From an uncultured Ruminococcus sp. (GTDB lineage Bacteria > Bacillota > Clostridia > Oscillospirales > Ruminococcaceae), in NCBI GenBank assembly GCA_937894495.1, contig CALCRR010000240.1:1-9757 (forward strand): a stretch of DNA of 9,757 bases, written 5' to 3'. Positions 1-6,151 of this stretch are shown here, one piece after another (position 1 is the first letter of the stretch; each line of letters starts with the position of its first letter). Below the pieces are notes generated by a model. The model saw nothing but the letters and a program-made list of their open reading frames with translations, was not told the origin of the DNA and made no database searches. Both the position numbers and the translations under genes were made by a program.

Positions 1-15
1 GTCTGAAAAGAGGAC

Positions 16-50
16 TCTTGCTTCTTGCCTCTTGCTTCTTGCTTCTAGAG
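16..50 (+). repeat. Heptanucleotide tandem repeat array, TCTTGCT type
   Basis: Five consecutive 7-base units read TCTTGCT, TCTTGCC, TCTTGCT, TCTTGCT and TCTAGAG. The last unit is degenerate and has the form TCTA(A/G)A(A/G), which also closes the arrays at 4909-4936 and 6152-6179. The array lies downstream of the minus-strand DHHW gene, which stops at 66. No terminator hairpin for that gene is visible in the 65 bases left of it. The unit and register are read directly; any function is unknown. Confidence 0.85.
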
Positions 51-65
51 GGATAGGTGGGGGAA

Positions 66-1238
66 TTAGTAAGACATATTTTGTTCTATCAGCGAGACCT
101 TGTCGTAGCTGTTTGCCGAGGGTGCGCCAAGGGCAAAAAGAACATCGGTGGCGCCTACCTCCTGAGCAAAGCTCACTGAGTTTATGTTGAAAAACCTGTT
201 GTCACAAAGATATATCTTTGAGAATGAAGAGGTCAGGAAAGGCACCAGTGCGTTGCCGTAGCTGTCCTTGAAGATCACCAGCACACGGTCGTTGTCGGCG
301 TCGGTGTCTACCTCTAAAATAGTATCGTCTGTGCCCACAAATACCGTGTAGCTGGAGCCTATGTCGATATCGTCATTAAAAAGCTGACCCTCGCTGCCGC
401 CTGTGAACCAGGTATCGTGGAAGGTGGTGACGCAGTTATCAAGGTTTGCAGGCTTGTAATAGGTAAAGGTATCGGGATATTCCTCCAGCGCATAGATCTC
501 GTTGACGGTGTAGAACGCCCCTAGGTAGCCCTCACGCTGTATCTCCTCATAGGTGTCAAACTCTGCAAAGGGCACCCCTGCCTCCTCGGCGAAAATGCCT
601 GCCGCATAAAATGCCGCCAGCGGCTGCCAGTGGTAATCGGTGCGGGAGTAGATATACTCCGCCTTGTGGTCCTCCAGCTTCTGGTTTATAAATACACCCT
701 TTGCGGCGGTCAGCTGTGAGTAGACCTCCCGGGTGCTTTCCAGCTGGTCTGCATAGCCGTCCTTTAGATCCTCGGGAGTATAAAACTCCTGAGAGGTGGG
801 TATCACCATCAGGTAAACATCAGTGCCCTCCCCCACCGCTGCGGCATATCCGTCTACGCTCCGCGCCAGGTACTCCCCTGCGTCATAGCCGTAGTAGTAT
901 TCCTCCATAGCCCTCACCTGGGGGGTGCCTGCGTTGGCGAGTATGCAGCCGTTTACATACTCCGATGTTTCCTCCTCCACAGGGGCAGAGGTGGTCACCA
1001 GAGTGGTGGCGGTCGTAGTTGTAGTTGTAGTGGTGGTGGTAGTCTCGGCAGCAGTCTCCTGCGGCTGCGCTCCCGAGCCCTCTGCGCTCTCGCTGACAGC
1101 TCCCGCAGCTGCCGTGCCTGCGGTGGCAGGGGCAGCACCTCTGTCAGACTCTATCCTGCTGCCGCAGCCCGAAAGCCCCAGCACAGCGGCAGAGCACACA
1201 CAAATTATTTTTCTCATATCCATTTTTAAAAGCCCCAT
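66..1238 (-). CDS. DHHW-family (AlgX/AlgJ-like SGNH) surface lipoprotein
   Basis: This is a 390-residue exported lipoprotein. A short hydrophobic signal ends in the lipobox LSGC, with lipidated Cys25. It is followed by an Ala/Gly/Ser-rich linker and a run of 11 threonines (residues 66-76), a typical flexible spacer holding a domain away from the membrane. The globular part (about 95-390) carries TDYHW (D201, H203, W204), the signature of the DHHW family, and FKDSYGNAL with Ser326. In the related AlgX/AlgJ proteins the equivalent Asp-His and Ser form an SGNH-type centre for O-acetyl transfer or hydrolysis. A role in O-acylation of a surface glycan is therefore inferred, with the substrate unknown. 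The gene starts 3 bases after the CotH stop, with a GGGAG site (1247-1251) inside the end of that gene, so the two are almost certainly one transcript. Starts at Met6 or Met8 are possible, but the first ATG has the best-spaced ribosome binding site. Confidence 0.85.
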   Translation of the reverse strand: MGLLKMDMRKIICVCSAAVLGLSGCGSRIESDRGAAPATAGTAAAGAVSESAEGSGAQPQETAAETTTTTTTTTTTATTLVTTSAPVEEETSEYVNGCILANAGTPQVRAMEEYYYGYDAGEYLARSVDGYAAAVGEGTDVYLMVIPTSQEFYTPEDLKDGYADQLESTREVYSQLTAAKGVFINQKLEDHKAEYIYSRTDYHWQPLAAFYAAGIFAEEAGVPFAEFDTYEEIQREGYLGAFYTVNEIYALEEYPDTFTYYKPANLDNCVTTFHDTWFTGGSEGQLFNDDIDIGSSYTVFVGTDDTILEVDTDADNDRVLVIFKDSYGNALVPFLTSSFSKIYLCDNRFFNINSVSFAQEVGATDVLFALGAPSANSYDKVSLIEQNMSY

Positions 1239-1241
1239 AGC

Positions 1242-2918
1242 TTACGCTCCCTTTTTAGCTGCTTTTATTATCCTCATTGAGTCCTTGGTATCAAGCACCG
1301 TGTCGCCGTTGTGGTCGGCGGCGTTAAACTGCCTGCCTGCTTCGGGCTGCCTTTTCTTTCTGGCGTAGGATATTGACAGCATAGCGTCCTTGGTGTCCAC
1401 CTTGCCGTCGTTGTTGATATCGCCTTTGAGAAGGCTACGGGAGAATGTGCCGTTCATAAACCTCATGCGCTGGTCTATCCAGCCCAGGGTGCCCTCGGCT
1501 GCGTCTGTTGCGCCCTCTTTGTTTTTGTTCAGATCGTCGGCGTATTCGGCTAAAACTGCCCTCTCGTCATTTACCGTCTGCTCAATTATACCGCCGTTTA
1601 CAAGCTCTGTCCACCTGTCTGACGCAAGCTTAGTGAACCAGTCCTGCTTGGCAAGAACTATGAACCAGGGGTTTGAGCGGTCGCCGTACCTGCTGACAAA
1701 GCTCTTCTCACAGAATGCCCCTGCCCAGTAGCGGTCTGCGCTGTCGTTATAAGCCCAGTTGAAGTCCCAGGGGGAGGTAAAGGTGAGCTTGGTTATTTTT
1801 GCATCGGGCGCAAAATCTGCGCACATATAGAAGCTGCCCTCGCCGCAGTCGTAGTCGTGTACCGACTCATAAAGCAGATAAAGGTCAGCCACCGACTGAA
1901 CGTCCATAACTGCGCTTACAGTCTCCTCGGCAGTGGTATAGTCTGCCTTTACAAGGTCATAGTTATCATCAAAGGTATAATACCTGCCCTTTTCGCAAGC
2001 CTGATAAACTATGGTGAACACGTTTTGCAGATACTTGCTTATAAAATCCACCTGCTCTGAGGAATAAAGGTCGTTTTTAATGGTGTATTCGGCTGGCACG
2101 AACTGCCTTGTCTCGCCCCTTATGTCGGTGACTGTGGCGGTATCGTAATCCATTGAAACGAAGTAGTTCCCGGGCTCCCAGGCATAGTTGTCAAGCTCCA
2201 GATAATAGCCTATATCTGTGCCCTCATAGCCCTCCTCGGGCTCGGTGACGTCAACACGGTTCTTGTTGACCTGGTTCTGCTCGCAGAGAAGATAGGTGTC
2301 CTGGAACTTATCGTTGACGTAAACATGGACAAAGGTGCTGTCACTGCAATAGGTATCATCGCCGATTATAGCTCTGCCCAGGCGGAAAGCAAAATCGTTG
2401 GCGATAAGGTTCCAGTCGGACTTCAAAAGCACCCAGCTCTTGCATTTTGCGCCGCCGTTGAGCCCCAGCATATTCTGCTTTTTATCGAACTTTATGCGGT
2501 AGGGCACGGGGTTTTTCTTTATCTGCTCCACATCGCCGTAATAGGCAGAGGAATTGCCCCTGACCCTTATGCCTGCTGAGACCTCGCTCATAGCAAGCTT
2601 GTCATCGCAGTTGAAAACGTCCACCACGCAGGAGGTATAAAGCTCCTTGCTGAGTATCAGCTCGCTGTTGTTCTGGGTGGTTATGTTGATAACAGGCAGC
2701 TTTGTGTTTTTTGCCACGCTGTCCTCAAAGGCTTTTTTAGCCTCCTTATCCACCCCCAGCGACTCAAAGGTAGCAGGCTCGGGGTTCACCACCTGGCTCT
2801 CCTCCACAGGCAGAGTATAGGCGCTGACCGCTGCCCCGAAGCAGGTAAAGGTCATCACCGCAGCCGCAGCGCAGGATATCAGCTTTTTCAAAGCATTGCT
2901 TGCAGATGTATATGACAT
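1242..2918 (-). CDS. Secreted CotH kinase-family protein with C-terminal type I dockerin
   Basis: The 558-residue product has an N-terminal signal peptide (hydrophobic about 13-33, probable cleavage after VSA33) and no lipobox. Residues about 75-490 match the CotH family: IRVRGNSS (117-124), PYRIKFDKKQNMLGL (139-153), KSWVLLKSDWN (160-170), the YLLCEQNQV segment (209-217) and PWDFNWAY (383-390) with the conserved Asp385. CotH proteins are atypical protein kinases, known from spore coat and found in non-spore contexts too. The last about 60 residues are a complete dockerin: calcium loop 1 at 500-511 (D500, N502, D504, D508, D511) and loop 2 at 535-546 (D535, N537, D539, D543, D546; Thr540 replaces the usual Gly). 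A dockerin tethers its protein to a cohesin on a scaffoldin or the cell surface, so this putative kinase should act outside the cell. It heads an operon with the DHHW lipoprotein. The start is supported by GGAGG at 2927-2931 and a strong promoter. Confidence 0.9.
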   Translation of the reverse strand: MSYTSASNALKKLISCAAAAVMTFTCFGAAVSAYTLPVEESQVVNPEPATFESLGVDKEAKKAFEDSVAKNTKLPVINITTQNNSELILSKELYTSCVVDVFNCDDKLAMSEVSAGIRVRGNSSAYYGDVEQIKKNPVPYRIKFDKKQNMLGLNGGAKCKSWVLLKSDWNLIANDFAFRLGRAIIGDDTYCSDSTFVHVYVNDKFQDTYLLCEQNQVNKNRVDVTEPEEGYEGTDIGYYLELDNYAWEPGNYFVSMDYDTATVTDIRGETRQFVPAEYTIKNDLYSSEQVDFISKYLQNVFTIVYQACEKGRYYTFDDNYDLVKADYTTAEETVSAVMDVQSVADLYLLYESVHDYDCGEGSFYMCADFAPDAKITKLTFTSPWDFNWAYNDSADRYWAGAFCEKSFVSRYGDRSNPWFIVLAKQDWFTKLASDRWTELVNGGIIEQTVNDERAVLAEYADDLNKNKEGATDAAEGTLGWIDQRMRFMNGTFSRSLLKGDINNDGKVDTKDAMLSISYARKKRQPEAGRQFNAADHNGDTVLDTKDSMRIIKAAKKGA

Positions 2919-2956
2919 AGTTCATACCTCCGTTATTTTTATAATATTGTACAAAA

Positions 2957-2986
2957 ATTATATCATACAAGGGGCATTTTTGTCAA
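2957..2986 (-). promoter_or_regulatory. Sigma-A promoter of the CotH-DHHW operon
   Basis: On the minus strand a perfect TTGACA (2981-2986) is followed after 18 bases by a perfect TATAAT (2957-2962). A TGA just before the -10 gives an extended -10 (TGn). Transcription would start near 2950, leaving a leader of about 30 bases that contains the GGAGG at 2927-2931. This is the closest match to consensus in the window, so an active repressor would be expected if expression is conditional. Confidence 0.85.
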
Positions 2987-2991
2987 TATAT

Positions 2992-3005
2992 TGAAATCGT
3001 TACCA
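2992..3005. promoter_or_regulatory. Possible LacI/CcpA-type operator (cre-like) upstream of the CotH promoter
   Basis: The 14-mer TGAAATCGTTACCA fits the catabolite-responsive element consensus TGWNANCGNTNWCA at 13 of 14 positions. It shows the central CG with outer TG/CA arms typical of LacI-family operators. It lies 5 bases upstream of the -35 box of the cotH promoter. The sequence match is direct; the regulator is inferred. CcpA or the LacI-family protein encoded at 3428-4501 are both candidates. Short degenerate sites arise by chance, so this is tentative. Confidence 0.4.
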
Positions 3006-3057
3006 GAAAAATTATTTTTGCCGTATTCTGAGGTGTATCGCTGTAGGTTGTTTTTTT

Positions 3058-3315
3058 ATCCTACTGCCTGCAAGTTCTGTCGGGGGCGACCCTTTTGAAA
3101 AAGGCTTATCCCCTTAGCCCCTCTCTAAAACTTCTGTTTCTTTTTGGAGAGGGGGACGGCAGTGCGGTCTTAAAAGCAAGCTGTTGCTGCATAATAAGTC
3201 GTTAAGAAAACAAAAGCCCCCTCTCCAAAAAGAAATAAAAGTCTTTGGAAAGGGGTTCGGGGAATAACCTTTCTTCAGAAAGGTTTTCCCCGATAAAGCC
3301 TGCTGACAGCAGGAT
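3058..3315. repeat. 258-bp imperfect inverted repeat (MITE-like palindrome)
   Basis: The segment folds back over almost its full length. The outer ends ATCCTACTG (3058-3066) and CAGCAGGAT (3307-3315) are inverted copies with one mismatch. The inner arms 3131-3155 and 3217-3241 are inverted copies matching at 23 of 25 positions. The stretches between them (3088-3130 and 3242-3290) also pair with small gaps, each carrying its own small hairpin, such as AACCTTTC/GAAAGGTT at 3276-3295. The centre (3156-3216) is unpaired apart from a small stem-loop. No ORF is present. The size, lack of coding capacity and inverted ends resemble a non-autonomous mobile element. It lies between lacI and the cotH promoter and could stop lacI transcripts. 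A target-site duplication is not clear. Confidence 0.75.
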
Positions 3316-3318
3316 TAA

Positions 3319-3414
3319 AGTAAACGCCATTGAAATTGCTGCTTTGCGAACTTCGCAAAAGCATAAATCGAACTTTTACTCGTTCACAAAGTGCAATTTC
3401 TAATGTCGTTTACT
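3319..3414. repeat. 96-bp inverted repeat with internal hairpins, just downstream of lacI
   Basis: The ends AGTAAACG (3319-3326) and CGTTTACT (3407-3414) are perfect inverted copies. Pairing continues inward between CCATTGAAATTGC (3328-3340) and GCAATTTCTAATG (3393-3405), with one bulge. The interior holds a stem TTTGCGAA/TTCGCAAA and a weaker GAAC/GTTC stem, so the whole could form a branched, cruciform-like structure. It begins 14 bases after the lacI stop and may serve as its 3' end structure, although there is no clean stem plus U-run. It abuts the larger palindrome on its left and may belong to the same composite repeat. Confidence 0.65.
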
Positions 3415-3427
3415 ATAAAAATCACAC

Positions 3428-4501
3428 TCAGATATAGTATTCAGGCTCATGCAGCTCGGAAATATTTCGGCAGCTCTCACGCACTATGAGGGTGCCTTCC
3501 ATTTCCAGCCGTGAGATTATGCGGTGTCCGCCGTGTATCCTGTCTAGCAGCAGTATAAGTGCAAAGCGCACCATTTCGTTTTTTGGCAGAGATACGGTGG
3601 TGAGCATGGGTGAGGTATACTGGGCTTCCTCGATATCGTCGCTGGATACTATCGAGGGGTCGTAGTACCTGCTGCGGCGCTTGCTGAGGCATTTCAGCAT
3701 TCCGATAGCTAAAATATCGTTGGCGCAGTATATGCCCGTGGGCGGGTCGTCAAGCTTTAAAAAATACTCCATAGCCTTATAGCCGTGGTCCTCGTTGGGG
3801 GTGGTGTCATAAATATAGTCTATGTCAGACTCCAGATGATAATGCATTTGCGCCGACTGGTAGCCTGCGAACCTTGCCTCGTTATGGCAGTCACCCACAT
3901 AGCCTATCTTGCTGTGGCCGCACTTTACAAGGTAGGATATAGCAGTTACCGCTATCTTTTTGCCGTCGCACAGCACCTCGTCCACCTCATAGTTGGTGGA
4001 GTTGCGGTTTATCGACACGATATTTTTCTCACGCTTTTTGAGCACCTTCAGCACCTTGGTGCTGCACTTGCCTATTATTATCATGCCGTCAGCCTTCTGC
4101 TCCTTGCCCTCATAGAGCTTATCCACCATGCCCTCGATATCCGCCGTCATGCAGTATTTGTCGTCCGAGAACTCAGCCTGATGCCAGACGCTTGAAACGA
4201 TGCAGCTGTTTATGCGCACCTCTCTTTCCATGAGCCTTAAAAGCTCGCTGTAAAAGGGGTCGTTGGCTTCTGAGGTCACATGGGTCAGCAGAATGTTGAC
4301 GTAGTATATCTCCTTTTTGGCAGCGCCCCCTGATTTAAGGCGGCGTGCGGCGTCGTTGGGTATGTAGTTTATCTCCCTTGCTGCCGCCAGCACCTTCTGC
4401 TTTATCTCCTCGTTGGCGCATTTATGGTTAGGGTCGCTTAGTATCCTGCCCACGGTGGAGACCGAAGCGCCCGTCATTTGTGCTATTTTTTTCAGTGACA
4501 T
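3428..4501 (-). CDS. LacI-family transcriptional regulator
   Basis: The 357-residue protein has the standard LacI family length and layout. An N-terminal helix-turn-helix (about 3-24; LKKIAQMTGASVSTVGRILSD) and hinge helix (about 48-58; NDAARRLKSG) are followed by a periplasmic-binding-protein-like effector domain (about 65-345) containing the family's CANDILAIG segment and the late TTVSLPKNEMVRFA stretch. It should bind a palindromic operator and release or engage it on binding a small ligand, usually a sugar. The ligand cannot be read from the sequence. It is transcribed alone from a good promoter at 4595-4623. The next genes in the same direction are the CotH-DHHW operon, separated by palindromic repeats and having a separate promoter with a LacI-type site, so that operon is a candidate target. 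The start is supported by GGAG at 4512-4515, 10 bases upstream. Confidence 0.93.
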   Translation of the reverse strand: MSLKKIAQMTGASVSTVGRILSDPNHKCANEEIKQKVLAAAREINYIPNDAARRLKSGGAAKKEIYYVNILLTHVTSEANDPFYSELLRLMEREVRINSCIVSSVWHQAEFSDDKYCMTADIEGMVDKLYEGKEQKADGMIIIGKCSTKVLKVLKKREKNIVSINRNSTNYEVDEVLCDGKKIAVTAISYLVKCGHSKIGYVGDCHNEARFAGYQSAQMHYHLESDIDYIYDTTPNEDHGYKAMEYFLKLDDPPTGIYCANDILAIGMLKCLSKRRSRYYDPSIVSSDDIEEAQYTSPMLTTVSLPKNEMVRFALILLLDRIHGGHRIISRLEMEGTLIVRESCRNISELHEPEYYI

Positions 4502-4594
4502 ATGCTATGCACTCCAATTTATTGATGTCCGATGTCTGTTACATAGGCGGTGCAGCTTTGGCAACAACCTATTAAACCTATCTACTTAGTATGT

Positions 4595-4623
4595 ATTATA
4601 GCACTCTTTCCTATAAAAGTCAA
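4595..4623 (-). promoter_or_regulatory. Sigma-A promoter of the LacI-family gene
   Basis: On the minus strand TTGACT (4618-4623) and a perfect TATAAT (4595-4600) are separated by 17 bases, with TGC before the -10 (extended -10). Transcription would start near 4588, giving a leader of about 86 bases before the start codon at 4501. No clear autoregulatory palindrome was found next to it. Confidence 0.8.
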
Positions 4624-4738
4624 CATGGTAAACTCATATTTTTAAAGGTAAAATATTTCTCTCATTGGCGCATTAAACTTTGTGCAAAATAACGAAGCCA
4701 AATTTAATTTTGCTCTTTTCTAATTCAAACTTTTGTGG

Positions 4739-4744
4739 TATAAT
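4739..4744 (+). promoter_or_regulatory. Probable extended -10 promoter of the WG-repeat lipoprotein gene
   Basis: TATAAT at 4739-4744 is preceded by TGG, an extended -10. The hexamer 17 bases upstream (4716-4721, TTTTCT) is a poor -35. The region to the left is AT-rich. Transcription from here would begin near 4751, so the RNA would start almost exactly at the stem-loop 4752-4851 and have a leader of about 230 bases. It diverges from the lacI promoter, with about 115 bases between the two. Confidence 0.55.
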
Positions 4745-4751
4745 AAATAGT

Positions 4752-4851
4752 GTCCCCGGGCGGACGGGTGCTCACCGCACGGGGTAATCCCCCCACCTGC
4801 CCACTCCACAAAAGTGCAACAGGTGGGGGAAACACCCCGTCCGGTGAGGAC
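4752..4851 (+). repeat. GC-rich stem-loop with alternative pairings in the WG-gene leader
   Basis: The main hairpin pairs 4771-4785 with 4834-4848 (15 positions, one C-C mismatch). After a small internal loop it pairs CCCCCACCTG (4790-4799) with CAGGTGGGGG (4820-4829), and it is tipped by CACT/AGTG (4802-4805, 4813-4816). The outermost GTCC and GGAC are also inverted copies. A competing helix is possible: CGGACGGG (4761-4768) can pair with CCCGTCCG (4836-4843), which would displace the inner strand ACGGGGT. It may be a palindromic repeat element or a structured 5' leader. It does not match any riboswitch or small RNA I recognise; the SRP RNA and tmRNA signatures are absent. Confidence 0.7.
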
Positions 4852-4936
4852 AATTATGAATTATGAATTAAACTAGCCACTAGCCCTCTAACGACTAGCG
4901 ACTAGCATTCTTACCTCTTACATCTTACCTCTAAAA
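4852..4936 (+). repeat. Composite heptanucleotide array of three motif types in one register
   Basis: Starting directly after the stem-loop, twelve successive 7-base units (4852-4935) can be read without a slip. Two AATTATG and one AATTAAA are followed by CTAGCCA, CTAGCCC, TCTAACG, ACTAGCG and ACTAGCA, then TTCTTAC, CTCTTAC, ATCTTAC and CTCTAAA. Read one base later, the last block is TCTTACC, TCTTACA, TCTTACC and TCTAAAA (4909-4936), the same form as the arrays at 16-50 and 6152-6179. It lies in the putative leader of the WG-repeat gene, 47 bases before its start codon. Stop codons occur, and it is not coding. Confidence 0.85.
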
Positions 4937-4983
4937 GCGACTATCAGCTTATATCAAAAAAAGGAAAAAGGAGACTAAACAAA

Positions 4984-5913
4984 ATGAACGCAAAGATCAT
5001 TTCGGTAATGACTGCGGCTGTGCTGGCTTTATCGCTGGCAGGCTGCTCGGGCAAAAAGGACAAGGATAAGGACAGCAGCGAGAAAAAGCTCACCGTTGAT
5101 GAAAAGCTGGCGGCTGATGAGAAAAACAAGGTCATGAACGGCTACATAATCATCAACAGCGAAAATGACTACCCCGATGAGATAAAGGAGCTCAGGTTCG
5201 TTACAGCAGGCAGTGAGGAGAACAGCTACAACGTTTCGGATATAAGCGGAAATGTGCTCTTCACCTTTACCAGCGAGAGCAGTGTGACTCCATATTATAC
5301 CGAGGGTATGGCGCCCTTTGAAAAGGACGGTCTGTGGGGCTTTGTGGATATAAACGGCAAGGTGGTAGCCGACCCAAGGTTTGACAGCGTGGGAGATTTC
5401 AACAACGGCAGCTGCCCTGTTACCTTCGGCGGCGAGGAGTATTTTATCGACAAGGACGGCAACGTCACCGAGGACAAGCGCTATGAGGGCATGAGCGTGA
5501 ACGAGGAGGACATAAAAGCCAAAATGCATAACGAAAAGCTCTCGCTCTACCGCTTTACAGGCAAATACGCAAGGGTGGCTATGGACGCCGGCGGAAGCAC
5601 CCTTTACGGCTACTGCGATAAAAACGGCGAGGTGCAGATGTTCAGCGATTATACAGCTGCCTATGATTTCAACAACGGCTATGCCCTTGTTACCGTGGGC
5701 GGCGAGACATATTTTATTGACGAAGACTTCAACAGGGTAACAGGCGACCTTACCGCTGACGGCTTTGGTCAGACTCCCTGCTTTTTCGCAAGCACCAACA
5801 AAAGCACCCAGTATATCTTCTCGGAGGGCTACCTGGTAGCCAACGAAAGCACCGACGGCGTGCCAAAAACCAGCGTTGTCAAGCTCACACCCGAGAATTA
5901 TTCCAAATCATAA
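4984..5913 (+). CDS. WG-repeat-containing lipoprotein
   Basis: This is a 309-residue exported lipoprotein. The signal peptide ends in LAGC with Cys21, followed by a charged Lys/Asp/Ser linker (about 23-48). The body contains one clear WG repeat unit, GLWGFVDINGKVV (116-128), with the W-G-F-hydrophobic-D/N pattern of the WG beta-rich repeat family. Residues 138-162 and 228-253 are a duplicated block (DFNNG...VT.GGE.YFID), showing internal duplication with a period of about 90 residues. A second divergent unit, YGYCDKNGEV (208-217), precedes the second copy. WG proteins form extended beta structures and are often surface-exposed. No enzymatic residues are evident and the role is unknown. The start is supported by AGGAG at 4969-4973, 10 bases upstream. 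It is probably transcribed alone, diverging from lacI. The 275 bases before rsuA hold repeats. Confidence 0.82.
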   Translation: MNAKIISVMTAAVLALSLAGCSGKKDKDKDSSEKKLTVDEKLAADEKNKVMNGYIIINSENDYPDEIKELRFVTAGSEENSYNVSDISGNVLFTFTSESSVTPYYTEGMAPFEKDGLWGFVDINGKVVADPRFDSVGDFNNGSCPVTFGGEEYFIDKDGNVTEDKRYEGMSVNEEDIKAKMHNEKLSLYRFTGKYARVAMDAGGSTLYGYCDKNGEVQMFSDYTAAYDFNNGYALVTVGGETYFIDEDFNRVTGDLTADGFGQTPCFFASTNKSTQYIFSEGYLVANESTDGVPKTSVVKLTPENYSKS

Positions 5914-5960
5914 CTAAAACGCAGCTTTTGCGGTTAAATAACAAGGTGGGTAAAAGGCGC

Positions 5961-5974
5961 TCTTACCTCTTACC
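5961..5974 (+). repeat. Left part of a split heptamer array (two TCTTACC units)
   Basis: Two perfect TCTTACC units end exactly at the left boundary of the 174-bp inverted-end element (5975-6148). They are in phase with the TCTTACA units at 6152-6172 if that element and one copy of the ACC duplication are removed. GTGGGTAA (5946-5953) can also pair with TTACCCAC (5970-5977) across the junction, but no U-run follows, so a terminator for the WG gene is not convincing here. Confidence 0.75.
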
Positions 5975-6148
5975 CACGGCTTTTGCACGAGTTAAAAAGC
6001 CATGAATAAAGTCTATATAAAAGATGAACTATATACAAGAACCGATTGACCAAGGGTATGTTTCCCCCGCCTACGGCGGGGGAAACATACCAGAAAACAA
6101 TTTTTTCTTTCGCTTTGTTAACATTTTTTTACTCGTGCAACGACCGTG
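5975..6148. mobile_element. 174-bp MITE-like element inserted in a heptamer array
   Basis: The ends are inverted copies over 24 bases with 20 matches. The left end (5975-5998) reads CACGG, three variable bases, then TTGCACGAGT and a T plus A-run; the right end (6125-6148) is its reverse complement with small differences. The element is flanked by direct repeats of ACC (5972-5974 and 6149-6151), as expected for a 3-bp target duplication. Both flanks are units of the same heptamer array. Near its centre is a perfect 17-bp hairpin (6055-6091). It has no ORF, so it would need a transposase supplied elsewhere; the responsible family is not identified. The inverted ends, ACC repeats and array flanks are directly visible; transposition is inferred. 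Confidence 0.72.
6055..6106 (+). terminator. Perfect 17-bp hairpin followed by a T-run, possible terminator
   Basis: Positions 6055-6071 and 6075-6091 are perfect inverted copies around a 3-base TAC loop, with a GC-rich core CCCCCGCC/GGCGGGGG. A run of six T follows at 6101-6106, 9 bases after the stem, which is farther than in a canonical terminator. It could stop transcripts from the WG gene, or simply be the central palindrome of the surrounding mobile element. No T-run follows on the minus strand. Confidence 0.5.
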
Positions 6149-6151
6149 ACC

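Noticed and set aside
925..1368. 147-residue plus-strand ORF with a long valine run
   Set aside because: It is the antisense of the threonine spacer of the DHHW lipoprotein and the end of the CotH gene. It has no ribosome binding site and its composition is an artefact.
2764..2970. 68-residue minus-strand ORF starting upstream of CotH
   Set aside because: Its start lies upstream of the predicted transcription start, overlapping the promoter itself, and it continues out of frame through the CotH signal peptide.
4752..4851. Small SRP RNA or another housekeeping RNA
   Set aside because: Length and hairpin shape are similar, but the conserved SRP apical signature and the tmRNA or RNase P motifs are absent.
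4852..4936. CRISPR-like array
   Set aside because: Units are only 7 bases and directly adjacent, with no spacers, so this is a short tandem repeat and not CRISPR.
5029..5529. 166-residue minus-strand ORF inside the WG-repeat gene
   Set aside because: It is an antisense shadow; the sense frame has a signal peptide, WG motif and ribosome binding site.
5946..5977. Terminator of the WG-repeat gene
   Set aside because: GTGGGTAA/TTACCCAC forms an 8-bp stem with a 16-base loop, but no T-run follows, and the right arm spans the junction between the heptamer array and the inserted element.
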